Part shown: positions 23,101 to 30,626 of the stretch, one piece after another
How positions within the stretch are numbered: the stretch's first letter is position 1
How the letters are laid out: each line of letters opens with the position of its first letter
Source: CAYONZ01 sp964405465
GTDB taxonomy: Bacteria; Bdellovibrionota; Bdellovibrionia; Bdellovibrionales; JAMPXM01
NCBI GenBank assembly: GCA_964405465.1
Contig: CAYONZ010000041.1
Location: 1 to 30,626 of the forward strand
Reading direction: 5' to 3'
Length of the DNA: 30,626 nucleotides
Position numbers and translations under genes: made by a program
The notes under the pieces: model-generated
What the model saw: only the letters and a program-made list of their open reading frames with translations
Databases searched by the model: none
Told to the model about the DNA's origin: nothing

Positions 23101-23490
23101 ATGCAAGACTTAAATCTCAACAAAATCAAATCTGAACTCGCAAAATTGACTGATGTTGAACTTCTTAAAAAAGAGCTTCACCGAATTTCGAATGAAGTTC
23201 GAAATTACGATGTACAGGCCAATCTTTCACCTAAGGCCAAATCACGCATCAAATCATTAGAAAAGCGTTTCACAGATGTCTTGAAGAAGGTCACAGTCGT
23301 TCAAAAGCAGGTGGATGTTGAAATCAATAAGATCGTTCACACACTTCGCGTAGCCAAAACAGAAGCTGAAAAGAAACTTAAATCCGTTTCTATCGGAAAA
23401 TCGACTTCAAAAAAATCGGCGAAAAAGACGACAAAAAAAGCTGGAGTTCGAAAGGCCACCAAGAAAACTACGACTAAAAAATCTGTTTGA
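23101..23490 (+). CDS. Coiled-coil protein with lysine-rich histone H1-like tail
   Basis: A 129-residue basic protein preceded by an excellent ribosome site (GAGGAGG, five bases before ATG), which suggests strong expression. The first 90 residues are strongly helical ('LNKIKSELAKLTDVELLKKE', 'KVTVVQKQVDVEINKIVHTL') and should form a coiled coil or antiparallel bundle. The last 40 are almost only Lys, Thr, Ser and Ala ('SKKSAKKTTKKAGVRKATKK'), the composition of histone H1 tails and of chlamydial Hc1 or AlgP-type nucleoid proteins. DNA or RNA binding in the nucleoid is inferred from composition only, since such tails show little fixed sequence. A CNBD gene follows in the same direction. Confidence 0.7.
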   Translation: MQDLNLNKIKSELAKLTDVELLKKELHRISNEVRNYDVQANLSPKAKSRIKSLEKRFTDVLKKVTVVQKQVDVEINKIVHTLRVAKTEAEKKLKSVSIGKSTSKKSAKKTTKKAGVRKATKKTTTKKSV

Positions 23491-23513
23491 TCAGGTGCTC
23501 AGTTGATTTCAAT

Positions 23514-23545
23514 CCGATGAGTTTGTGAAGAATCAAATTCATCGG
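23514..23545 (+). promoter_or_regulatory. 12-base stem-loop between the lysine-rich and CNBD genes
   Basis: CCGATGAGTTTG (23514-23525) pairs with CAAATTCATCGG (23534-23545), with one G-T wobble and the loop TGAAGAAT. No T-run follows on either strand, so it is more likely a leader structure, RNA-processing site or operator than a terminator. It ends 22 bases before the CNBD start. Confidence 0.55.
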
Positions 23546-23567
23546 GTAAAAAACCAAGGAAGGTTTT

Positions 23568-24050
23568 ATGGGTTCGCAAGAACAGTCCGACTTGATCTCT
23601 ATTCGTACTTTTGCACCAGGTGATTATCTGTTCACTGAGGGTGAACAGAGTTTTCATTTCTATATCATTCAAGAAGGTAGCGTCGAGATTTTCAAAAATG
23701 GTGGCCCTGACGGTAAGATTCCTCTCGCCACTTTGTCTGAGGGTCAATCTGTAGGAGAGTTCGCAATGATTGACCGGCAACCAAGGTCGGCGTCAGCACG
23801 GGCACTGACAGATGTAAAAGCCGCATTCATTGCCGACACCGCTGCACAAGAGCTCATGGCTGACCTTCCAGAATGGGCAACGGCGATCATGCAATCGTTG
23901 GTTTCACGCTTTCGAGAAATGCACAAATTGATTCTTAAGCACCAATTGCGTGATGAAACTCTTATGTGGGAGATTTCAAATCTCGAATATGACCCAGACA
24001 AGCCGACGGTCGTAAAAGCCCATCCACTTTTTTCACGCACCCAAGACTAG
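23568..24050 (+). CDS. Stand-alone cyclic-nucleotide-binding domain protein
   Basis: The 160-residue protein is a single cNMP-binding (CRP-type) beta-roll: 'FAPGDYLFTEGEQSFHFYII', 'EGSVEIFKN', 'LATLSEGQSVGEFAMI', and the phosphate-binding cassette 'GEFAMIDRQPRSASARA', with Glu and Arg in place. Two C-terminal helices follow ('AIMQSLVSRFREMHKLILKHQ'). There is no helix-turn-helix and no enzyme domain, so it cannot bind DNA like CRP. It may serve as a nucleotide-sensing subunit of a larger complex. Small CNBD-only proteins are common in Bdellovibrio-like genomes. Start ATG 23568 has AAGGAAGG upstream. Confidence 0.88.
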   Translation: MGSQEQSDLISIRTFAPGDYLFTEGEQSFHFYIIQEGSVEIFKNGGPDGKIPLATLSEGQSVGEFAMIDRQPRSASARALTDVKAAFIADTAAQELMADLPEWATAIMQSLVSRFREMHKLILKHQLRDETLMWEISNLEYDPDKPTVVKAHPLFSRTQD

Positions 24051-24064
24051 CAAGCTTGCTTTTT
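24049..24064 (+). terminator. Weak candidate terminator after the CNBD gene
   Basis: The palindrome AGCAAGCTTGCT (four-base stem, AGCT loop) overlaps the stop codon and is followed by a T-run of five. The stem is short, so confidence is low. Confidence 0.3.
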
Positions 24065-24130
24065 TACTAATCCAAAGAGATAGCAACTTGCCTGTTTCAC
24101 TAGATCTTCCTCGGCGGCCCCGCGCTTCCA

Positions 24131-24163
24131 AAAAAAAAGCACCAGAAATACTCTAGTGCTTTT
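24131..24163 (-). terminator. Intrinsic terminator of the TolC-like operon, possibly bidirectional
   Basis: On the minus strand GCACTAGA pairs with TCTGGTGC (one G-T wobble) around the loop GTATT, and a run of nine T follows. The plus strand has four T after the stem (24160-24163). It lies about 45 bases past the lipoprotein stop and can end both convergent transcripts. Confidence 0.85.
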
Positions 24164-24204
24164 ACATTGATCTTAATTGTAGGAACTTGAACGACTTATT
24201 TAAC

Positions 24205-25218
24205 CTATTCCTTTGGCCACGCCGGCTCCGGATTTTTCTTCGAACCCTTAAAGCGGCCCACCAAACCAATTCGATCGGTCATCATCACATCCATTCCCTC
24301 GGTATCAAGCACACCAGTGATCGACCATAGACCTACGCCCGGAGCTGTTCGCCCAGAATCGGCCAACTCACGCATCGACAAAACACCCGTAGCAGAGTTG
24401 TAAACCGTCTTAAGCGTAATCTCTGTCATTCCATCAAATATCTTTCGCGTCTTCATCACCACTGACAGTGAAGGACAATACAGACTCGTTCCATCTACAC
24501 CGACAGTTGCCGCTTCAACTTTGCGAACCAAGAATTGCGCTGTGAAATCTTGGCGATCGGTTCGCCCTGGAGCAATTTGCACTCGACCATTGCCATCCCC
24601 ATTGTAAGTGCCAGATAGTTTTTCATAGGCAGCGGCCAATTGCTTGCGTGCCTGTTCAGGATCAACAGTTGCCTCTTGATTCACACGTGAAGCTTCTAGG
24701 TAACCCCATACTCCCCCACCGCGAGTGATCTTAACAGTGAGATGATCACCCAAAAGGCTTCCTCGCATCGAGAACTCAGGGTCTTGAGGGCCGACCACAC
24801 ATCGGGTTGTCGTTCCTTTTGCCAAGATCATCACTGTTTCTCCAGAGTCAGACTTATAGTCGACATCTAGATACTGATAATCCAACTCACCGACCACTTC
24901 GAGCAGACGAAAGCGGCCTTTCAAAACCGGGCGAAGTTTAGGTTGTCCATTTTGGTCAACTCCGTCTTGGACAAAATTAATGTACAAACTCACTTCAGAT
25001 TTTAATGCACTTCCTGTACTGGAGGTTTGTACCTCTCCCACATAGGTGCCAACCACCTGTTTGTAGTCTCCTTCAAGCTTATTGTTTTTTTCTTTCACAG
25101 CTGCCTGTTCGTCATCTGTGATTCCACGACCACCACATCCAGCAGCCATTCCCACGATCGCCACCGCTGCCAAAAATAGCCTTAGAACCATTGCGAGTTT
25201 TAAGAACTGAGTTTTCAT
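24205..25218 (-). CDS. Lipoprotein of unknown function
   Basis: The 337-residue product has a signal and lipobox 'VGMAAGCGGRG' (Cys about 28). The mature chain begins with a charged helix ('DDEQAAVKEKNNKLEGDYKQ') and then consists of beta-rich segments: 'VVGTYVGEVQTSS', 'EVSLYINFVQDGV', 'LSGTYNGDGNGRV', 'GLWSITGVLDTEG'. Two halves, each starting 'GTY.G', look like an internal duplication (about 57 and 204), similar to the Bdellovibrio-type envelope lipoproteins. No known domain was recognised. A strong ribosome site (GAGGAG) is present, and it starts 13 bases after the TolC-like stop, so it is the last gene of that operon. Confidence 0.75.
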   Translation of the reverse strand: MKTQFLKLAMVLRLFLAAVAIVGMAAGCGGRGITDDEQAAVKEKNNKLEGDYKQVVGTYVGEVQTSSTGSALKSEVSLYINFVQDGVDQNGQPKLRPVLKGRFRLLEVVGELDYQYLDVDYKSDSGETVMILAKGTTTRCVVGPQDPEFSMRGSLLGDHLTVKITRGGGVWGYLEASRVNQEATVDPEQARKQLAAAYEKLSGTYNGDGNGRVQIAPGRTDRQDFTAQFLVRKVEAATVGVDGTSLYCPSLSVVMKTRKIFDGMTEITLKTVYNSATGVLSMRELADSGRTAPGVGLWSITGVLDTEGMDVMMTDRIGLVGRFKGSKKNPEPAWPKE

Positions 25219-25231
25219 AAATCTCTCCTCA

Positions 25232-26496
25232 TTAATTTTTAATATTCATTACAAGCTCATCACGTGCAGCTGCCAGCTCGTTCAAGCTAATATGGTAACT
25301 TCCAATTGCACGTGCTCTATCCAATTGTGCTGAGAACAAATCATTGTAAGCCCGAATCAACTCAACCAGTGGCTGGCGCCCTTGCCGATAGCTGGCTTCA
25401 ATTTCCGTTACAACTTTCTTTCTCTTTTCAACTGTCTCATCAGCGAGTTTTGCCAAGGTGTAATTGGCCACCATAGAGCGTTCTTTCTGTAGCAATTCAC
25501 TGCGCACGGTATCGGCAACTTGCTCCAATGAAACTTCACCCCGCTGAACATCTAATGCTTTGTCTGTTTCCCTGGCTCGCACCACACTCGAATCCAGGGG
25601 CATCTCGAATTCCGCACCTACAAAATATGTTGGTCGACGTCCAGCCGACATCTCCGCAAATGACCTATCCTGTTGCTTATCGACACCACTGGATTGAACC
25701 TTCGCGACCAAATCTAGGCGAGGATCATTCGAGCTCTTTGTTGATCGCAACTGCACACGGGCCGCCTCAAGATTTTTCTGCGCAGTTCGCATTGCCCGCA
25801 AGGTCGTAACCTCTTTGTTAGTCAATTTCGGCGCCGCTGGCAAATTTTCAGGAACTTCCAATTCGACTTCTTCTTTGCTTTCTAAACGAAGTGCTACCAG
25901 CAGCGAGTCGAGTGCATTCAGGTAGTCCGCAGAAGACTTCTTAACTCGTTGATCCACCAAACTGTACTCCGCCTCGAGACGAGGCAATTCACCTGGTGAA
26001 TTCAGGTTGTAACCAGTCTTGCGACGGGCATTGCGCACCAGTTCTTCGTACTTTTCTCGTGCAGAAATGTTCTCTTTCAATTGTTGTTGAGCAATATAGG
26101 TATTCCAAAAAAGCGTCACAGATTTCAGAATCTGACCTTCCAGATTTTCTTCACGAGTCTCAAGAGCAGATTCAATTGTCAGCTGAGCGGCAGNNNNNNN
26201 NNNNNNNNNNNNNNNNNNNNNNNNNNNNNNNNNNNNNNNNNNNNNNNNNNNNNNNNNNNNNNNNNNNNNNNNNNNNNNNNNNNNNNNNNNNNNGATTTTT
26301 GTGCGATCAAGTTTTCTTGCTTAGCTGCCAAGCCCTCATTGAGCGTTCTATCCACGACATACTGTGGTGAAATTTTAAATTTTGCCCAGGCCTCTTGAAA
26401 AAAACCAAGACTCGAAATCAGGGCCAAAAACGCAAGCCAAAAAAAACGACTCCAATTGAATAACTCACGATGCTGCAAATCACGATGTGTTTTCAT
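25232..26496 (-). CDS. TolC-family outer-membrane efflux protein, interrupted by an assembly gap
   Basis: The start ATG 26496 shares its A with the upstream TGA stop. The signal helix is 'FFWLAFLALISSLGFFQEAWA'. The mature start 'ISPQYVVDRTLNEGLAAKQE' gives the usual 'vd.Al..n' entry to the first coiled coil. After the N run the reading frame resumes with 'AAQLTIESALETREENLEGQ', then long coiled-coil helices with the TolC-type strand elements 'VTLFWNTYIAQQQ' and 'LLVALRLES'. A later repeat has 'AQKNLEAARVQLRSTKSSNDPRL' and ends 'SLNELAAARDELVM'. About 387 residues are visible; the family usually has 430-500, and frames require a gap length of 2 modulo 3, so 100 is not the real size. No inner-membrane pump or adaptor is adjacent; the flanking genes are a barrel and a lipoprotein. 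Confidence 0.82.
26194..26293. other. 100-N assembly gap inside the TolC-like gene
   Basis: Reading both flanks in their frames leaves two bases on each side, so the true length must be 2 modulo 3. The run of 100 is a placeholder. Confidence 0.95.
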
Positions 26497-27296
26497 CAAC
26501 GAACGCTCCCGACAAGACCCAGTGAAAAGTTATTTTTTTGAACTTGATAAGCCGAAGTTTCTTTAGCCAAAGCTGTTTGATATCCGTAGCCCAGATACAA
26601 AGACCACGACTGACCCATTGATTTTTCGGCAGCCAAACCAAGGCGGGCATAGTTCACGCGCTCGGTGTAATTGGCGAAAGCGGAGGGACTGGAGTTCACA
26701 ACAGTCGCTCGTCCCAATCCCAGGGTTGGCACAAGGCTCACGCCATTTTTTTCACTCAAGCTCGCTCGGGCAGCCAATCCAAGTTCTGTGAGAATCGTAT
26801 TGAGCTGTGTGTCCACGATGTCTTTTCCTGTGAGGGTTTGCGCTTTAACGTTATGAAAAGCGTACCCCAAAGAAGCATAGCCTCCAAGATCAAGATGTGA
26901 AGACTCAAACTTGGTCGGCATCCATCGAAGTTCTAATGACAACAACGGGCGATAACCGAAAGAGTCAAGCGAGTAGGGCTGGGCGTTCACAATCTGCCCT
27001 TCGCCGCTCGGTCGATAGGCTGTCAGCGAAGCCGCCACTTGAAAGGCTGAGTATTGAATTGGCGATGCGATCGCTTCCACTTTGGGCCGAACCGTCGCTG
27101 GAGTGGACAAAACTTGGGCTGACTGATTTTCAGATTTAATTACCAGTTCTTTTTGGGCGATCTCCTTGAGTTCGACCGGGGCCTGGGGAGCCGTCTTGGC
27201 TTTTTTAGACCGTCCTGCGGCCGAAGCGGTCAACGCAACCGACAGCTGCACAATGATTAAACTCATCAAAATTCGAGCGATCACATTTTTGAACAT
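26496..27296 (-). CDS. Secreted beta-barrel protein, first gene of the TolC-like operon
   Basis: The 266-residue product is read from ATG 27296 ('MFKNVIARILMSLIIVQLSV', a good signal sequence, with GGGGG ahead); the frame is open to 27338 but the extra 14 residues are not signal-like. The mature N-part is Lys/Pro-rich ('KKAKTAPQAPVELKEIAQKE'), followed by 'FQVAASLTAYRPSGEG', 'LLSLELRWMPT', 'LDLGGYASLGYAFHN', 'ARLGLAAEKSMGQSWSLYLG' and 'NNFSLGLVGSVR'. The alternating hydrophobic/polar strands and glycine-aromatic turns point to an eight- to ten-stranded outer-membrane barrel. It is translationally coupled to the TolC-like gene (TGATG), so the two proteins are likely partners. Function unknown. 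Confidence 0.68.
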   Translation of the reverse strand: MFKNVIARILMSLIIVQLSVALTASAAGRSKKAKTAPQAPVELKEIAQKELVIKSENQSAQVLSTPATVRPKVEAIASPIQYSAFQVAASLTAYRPSGEGQIVNAQPYSLDSFGYRPLLSLELRWMPTKFESSHLDLGGYASLGYAFHNVKAQTLTGKDIVDTQLNTILTELGLAARASLSEKNGVSLVPTLGLGRATVVNSSPSAFANYTERVNYARLGLAAEKSMGQSWSLYLGYGYQTALAKETSAYQVQKNNFSLGLVGSVR

Positions 27297-27506
27297 CGAT
27301 ACCCCCACGAAAACTCCGGCAAATTTTTCTTGGCCCACCGCCTCATATACGCCGAAATCCTTGTCTAGCCAAGGGTTATGAGCAGATTTGTCGAGGTAAA
27401 ACTCTAATTATTTTTTAGCCCAAACCGACTCTGCCGACCGGGCATATATTCCATCATTTTTTAAAAAAACACGTCAATTGGATTTGCTAAAAACTCCAAA
27501 CTTCAG

Positions 27507-27580
27507 GCTCCGTCCCCCCAAAATACACGTCTATATAAAGCGCCGGTTCCCGGCTCCCTCAGGAGAGCTCCGTCCCCCGC
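27507..27580 (-). repeat. REP-like doublet, copies 2 and 3
   Basis: GCTCCGTCCCCC occurs at 27507-27518 and again at 27567-27578, exactly 60 bases apart and in the same direction. The second lies inside an 18-base block (27563-27580) identical to the reverse complement of 9965-9982. Between them are two hairpins: GCCGG-TTC-CCGGC (27542-27554) and GCTCCC-TCA-GGAGAGC (27553-27568). Read on the minus strand, each copy is GGGGGACGGAGC, and the outer one is followed directly by a hairpin, the layout of REP sequences. Confidence 0.6.
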
Positions 27581-27728
27581 TTTCGGCCCCCGACTTTGGG
27601 ACCAACGAAATTCAAGGCAGAAATTTGCTCATTTTTTCATCGCTCAGCCGGGCATGACTCGGCTTCGACGCCATGCTAAAGCTGCGTTTTCAATTTGAAA
27701 ACTTTGCTCTGGGCATTTCTAATAGCGG

Positions 27729-27742
27729 GCAGATCCTTCTGC
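27729..27742 (+). promoter_or_regulatory. Leader hairpin upstream of gcvP
   Basis: GCAGA (27729-27733) and TCTGC (27738-27742) enclose TCCT; AGCG (27724-27727) and CGCT (27746-27749) can extend the stem. It ends about 28 bases before the gcvP start and may influence messenger stability or translation. Confidence 0.35.
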
Positions 27743-27777
27743 GATCGCTTTGTATCCCACTCAATCAAGGAGATTTT

Positions 27778-30626
27778 ATGGCCGTGCGCACTGACTTTAC
27801 CGAGCTCGAAAACACCAAGGAGTTCATTGAGCGTCACAATGGCTCGTCCGAACCACAAATTTCCGAAATGCTGTCTACCCTCAAGCTAAAGTCAGTTGCG
27901 GAGTTGATGAATCAAACAGTACCCCCACAAATCCGCACCAATAAATCTCTTGATTTAGCTGCTGGAGCCACAGAAGCCGAGATGCTGGCCTATGCAAAAA
28001 AATTAGCGAATCAGAATCAAGTTTTCAAGAGCATGATCGGTATGGGTTACTATGGAACCTATACTCCAACGGTGATTTTGCGAAACATTCTTGAAAATCC
28101 AGGGTGGTACACGGCCTATACCCCGTACCAGGCCGAAATTTCTCAGGGCCGAATGGAAGCGCTTTTGAATTTTCAAACCATGATCATGGATTTAACAGCG
28201 ATGCCCATTGCCAATGCCAGCTTGCTCGATGAGGGAACTGCAGCGGCTGAAGCGATGGCCATGTGCCACTCGATTTCCAAAAAGAAAAATGCCAATAAAA
28301 TTCTCGTGGCACGAGATACCCTGCCGCAAACAATTGAGGTCTTGCAGACACGCGCCGAACCGCTTGGCATTCAAATCGAAGTCGCACCTCACGAAAATTT
28401 TCAAATCACCGACGAGGTTTTCGCCATTCTTGTGCAATACCCAGGAGTCAACGGTGATGTCTGTGATTTCACCGAGCTTGCAAAGAAAGCTCAGAGCACG
28501 CAGACCCTAGTTATTGCCGCGACGGACTTGCTTGCATTGACACTGCTTAAACCTCCAGGAGAATGGGGCGCCGATGTGGTTGTCGGAAGTGCACAACGGT
28601 TCGGTGTGCCTATGGGTTTTGGCGGGCCACATGCCGGATTTTTTGCTGCAAAGGATGAGCACAAACGCTCAATTCCAGGACGCCTGATTGGTGTCTCGAT
28701 CGACAGTCATGGCAAGCCGGCATTGCGATTAGCCTTGCAAACGCGCGAGCAACATATTCGGCGAGAAAAAGCGACCAGCAATATTTGTACGTCGCAAGTC
28801 TTATTGGCCGTGATGGCCAGCATGTATGCTGTCTACCATGGCCCCAAAGGCCTTCGTCGAATCGCACAGCGGACTCAACGCCTGATGGCCATTTTTGTTA
28901 AAGGCCTCGAATCGGGCGGAGTGCGGGTCTTACAGAAAAATTTTTTCGACACAGTTACAGTTCAGATAAAAAACAAAACTTCGCTTTTGCAAAAACTTGA
29001 ACAAGAGAAAATCAACGCGCGCATTCCAAGCGGTGAGCAAATTGGCTTTTCATTCGATGAGACGACTCGACCGGAAGATATTGAAAAACTATGGGCCGCA
29101 TTTTCGATAAATGCCACGTTCAATGATGTCGAAAAAAACACGGCGAACACATGGCCTGAATCGCTAAATCGGACAACGAGCTACTTGCAACACCCCGTCT
29201 TCAATAGCCACCATTCCGAAACAGAAATGCTTCGATACTTGCACCGCCTACAGGCCAAAGACCTTTCACTGACATTTTCAATGATACCGCTTGGCTCATG
29301 CACAATGAAACTCAATGCCACCTCCGAAATGATTCCTGTGACTTGGCCTGAGTTCAGCTCCCTTCACCCTTTTGCTCCGCTTCAACAGGCTCAAGGATCG
29401 GTGCGCTTAATTCGAGAACTAGAAGGGATGCTGGCTGAGATCACAGGATTTGCCGGAGTTTCGGTGCAACCAAATGCTGGTTCACAGGGCGAATACGCAG
29501 GGCTGATGGTCGTGCGCAAATATCATCAGAGCCGCGGCGAAGGCCATCGCAATATTTGCTTGATTCCAAGTTCGGCACATGGGACCAACCCGGCGAGTGC
29601 TGTCATGGCCGGGATGCAAGTGGTCGTCACCAAGTGCGACTCACAAGGAAATGTCGACATCGCCGATCTCAAAGAAAAGGCTCAGCAGCACTCCAAAAAT
29701 CTAGCGGCCTTGATGATCACCTATCCTTCCACTCACGGGGTATTTGAAGAAGGTATCACTGAAATTTGCCAAATTATTCACAGTCATGGTGGCCAAGTCT
29801 ACATGGATGGAGCCAACTTCAACGCCTTGGTTGGCTACTGTCGCCCAGGTGATTTTGGCCCAGATGTCTGCCATTTGAATCTGCATAAAACCTTCTGTAT
29901 TCCTCATGGTGGAGGCGGACCTGGCGTAGGACCTATTGGTGTGGCCGCACATCTCAAAAACTTTTTACCTAAACATTCTTTAGTTAGTGAGGCTGGACCC
30001 GCAACTGGAACTTCTGCCGTAACGTCAGCTCCTTGGGGCAGCGCCAGCATCTTGCCGATTTCTTGGGCCTATATCAAGATGATGGGTCGCGAAGGCTTGA
30101 AGCAAGCCACTGAGCTCGCAATTTTAAATGCCAACTATATTGCGGCACGTTTGGCTCCTCACTATCCGATTCTTTATAAGGGACAAAATGGTCGAGTCGC
30201 ACATGAGTGCATTATCGATTTACGCGATCTTAAAACCAAATCAGGCATCGAAGTTGAAGACGTAGCAAAACGTTTGATGGATTATGGATTTCATTCTCCG
30301 ACGATGAGTTGGCCGGTTGTAGGCACACTCATGATCGAACCGACTGAGAGCGAGTCGAAAGCTGAGCTCGATCGGTTTTGTGAAGCGATGATTTCAATTC
30401 GCGAAGAAATTCGCGCCGTCGAAACAGGCAAGATCGATCGCGAAAACAATCCGTTGAAAAAAGCGCCACACACAGCCAGCGATGTTTTACGAGAGGTTTG
30501 GGATCGCCCTTACACACGAGAACAAGCGGCGTTCCCACTTGAATGGGTTCGAACCAACAAGTTTTGGCCATCGGTTGGACGAGTGAATAACGCTCACGGT
30601 GATCGCAACTTGGTTTGCGCTTGCCT
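27778..30626 (+). CDS. gcvP: Glycine dehydrogenase (decarboxylating), P-protein of the glycine cleavage system; cut at the window edge
   Basis: The frame is open without a stop from ATG 27778 to the window end, 949 codons, so the usual 950-960-residue protein is nearly complete and lacks only its last few residues. The P-protein uses pyridoxal phosphate to decarboxylate glycine and passes aminomethyl to lipoyl-H protein. Evidence: 'MIGMGYYGTYTPTVILRNI', 'NPGWYTAYTPYQAEISQGR', 'LLDEGTAAAEAMAM', 'QRFGVPMGFGGPHAGFFA', 'HIRREKATSNICTSQVLLA', 'IPLGSCTMKLNATSEM', 'VSVQPNAGSQGEYAGLMVV' and 'SSAHGTNPASAVMAGM'. Lys704 in 'CHLNLHKTFCIPHGGGGPG' is the cofactor lysine. Near the end 'RVNNAHGDRNLVCAC' matches the family C-terminus. 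The fused N- and C-halves show it is the single-chain P-protein. gcvT and gcvH are not directly upstream; they may follow beyond the edge. Confidence 0.97.
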   Translation, partial: MAVRTDFTELENTKEFIERHNGSSEPQISEMLSTLKLKSVAELMNQTVPPQIRTNKSLDLAAGATEAEMLAYAKKLANQNQVFKSMIGMGYYGTYTPTVILRNILENPGWYTAYTPYQAEISQGRMEALLNFQTMIMDLTAMPIANASLLDEGTAAAEAMAMCHSISKKKNANKILVARDTLPQTIEVLQTRAEPLGIQIEVAPHENFQITDEVFAILVQYPGVNGDVCDFTELAKKAQSTQTLVIAATDLLALTLLKPPGEWGADVVVGSAQRFGVPMGFGGPHAGFFAAKDEHKRSIPGRLIGVSIDSHGKPALRLALQTREQHIRREKATSNICTSQVLLAVMASMYAVYHGPKGLRRIAQRTQRLMAIFVKGLESGGVRVLQKNFFDTVTVQIKNKTSLLQKLEQEKINARIPSGEQIGFSFDETTRPEDIEKLWAAFSINATFNDVEKNTANTWPESLNRTTSYLQHPVFNSHHSETEMLRYLHRLQAKDLSLTFSMIPLGSCTMKLNATSEMIPVTWPEFSSLHPFAPLQQAQGSVRLIRELEGMLAEITGFAGVSVQPNAGSQGEYAGLMVVRKYHQSRGEGHRNICLIPSSAHGTNPASAVMAGMQVVVTKCDSQGNVDIADLKEKAQQHSKNLAALMITYPSTHGVFEEGITEICQIIHSHGGQVYMDGANFNALVGYCRPGDFGPDVCHLNLHKTFCIPHGGGGPGVGPIGVAAHLKNFLPKHSLVSEAGPATGTSAVTSAPWGSASILPISWAYIKMMGREGLKQATELAILNANYIAARLAPHYPILYKGQNGRVAHECIIDLRDLKTKSGIEVEDVAKRLMDYGFHSPTMSWPVVGTLMIEPTESESKAELDRFCEAMISIREEIRAVETGKIDRENNPLKKAPHTASDVLREVWDRPYTREQAAFPLEWVRTNKFWPSVGRVNNAHGDRNLVCAC

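Larger units (their letters stand above)
27297..27777. other. 481-base divergent region between the barrel gene and gcvP
   Basis: No gene is supported. It contains the REP-like doublet (27507-27580), a run of T and A at 27456-27468 and a GC hairpin AGCCG/CGGCT near 27645-27664. A compact leader hairpin for gcvP sits at 27729-27742, within AGCG/CGCT outer arms. A good ribosome site (AAGGAG) precedes gcvP. I looked for a glycine riboswitch and did not find its conserved core. Promoters for both directions must lie here but cannot be assigned. Confidence 0.45.

Noticed and set aside
23101..23490. True histone fold protein
   Set aside because: The N-terminal part is coiled coil, not a histone fold; only the tail composition resembles histone H1.
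27500..27777. Glycine riboswitch upstream of gcvP
   Set aside because: The conserved aptamer core of glycine riboswitches was not found on the plus strand; GC-rich parts are explained by the REP-like elements.

Overview
The window looks like a draft or metagenomic contig from a Bdellovibrionota-type (Bdellovibrio-like or Oligoflexia-like) Gram-negative bacterium. The clues are lipoproteins with the F-Q-N-C lipobox, many small secreted lipoproteins and outer-membrane barrels, a lysine-rich histone-tail-like protein, a class 2 quinone-dependent PyrD, a heptose-type LPS kinase, and moderate GC content. This placement is inferred from protein style and not from a marker gene. Five runs of exactly 100 N interrupt five genes. 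Reading frames in two of them, and the missing residues in the glutamate dehydrogenase, show that these runs are placeholders and not true lengths.

Regions. (1) 90-7722: a heptose-7-phosphate kinase (minus), glutamate dehydrogenase overlapping pyrD, then a run of Nudix hydrolase, two GT-B glycosyltransferases and an O-antigen ligase/polymerase-type membrane protein, which reads as a surface-polysaccharide cluster. (2) 7829-13402: an orphan hybrid-free sensor histidine kinase, an HU/IHF protein, an EpmA-like EF-P lysine ligase with an added N-terminal domain, and a large outer-membrane protein with a glutamine tract. (3) 13584-22887: a nine- or ten-gene extracytoplasmic redox locus. It has an SH3-like secreted protein, a DUF3570 barrel, a TlpA/ResA thioredoxin, a DUF4266 mini-lipoprotein ending in C-G-C-N, three CxxCH (haem c) proteins including a DUF1588-type one, an FQNC lipoprotein, a Tat-exported DUF1501 protein, and a convergent ApbE flavin transferase. 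(4) 23101-24050: the lysine-rich protein and a lone cyclic-nucleotide-binding domain protein. (5) 24205-27296 (minus): barrel, TolC-like protein and lipoprotein operon. (6) 27778-end: gcvP, cut by the window edge just short of its stop.

The best candidate for an undescribed system is region 3. There, the DUF3570/DUF4266/TlpA/ApbE set sits directly beside a DUF1588/DUF1501 cytochrome module. All products carry export or lipid-anchor signals. Together they suggest thiol, haem and flavin chemistry in the periplasm and outer membrane, but no substrate can be named from sequence. Other notable items are a fourfold tandem repeat of the ribosome-binding-site segment before the heptose kinase, REP-like GGGGGACGGAGC elements at two loci, and a stem-loop that covers the ribosome-binding site and start of the histidine kinase.

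No rRNA, tRNA, CRISPR array, transposase or insertion sequence was recognised.
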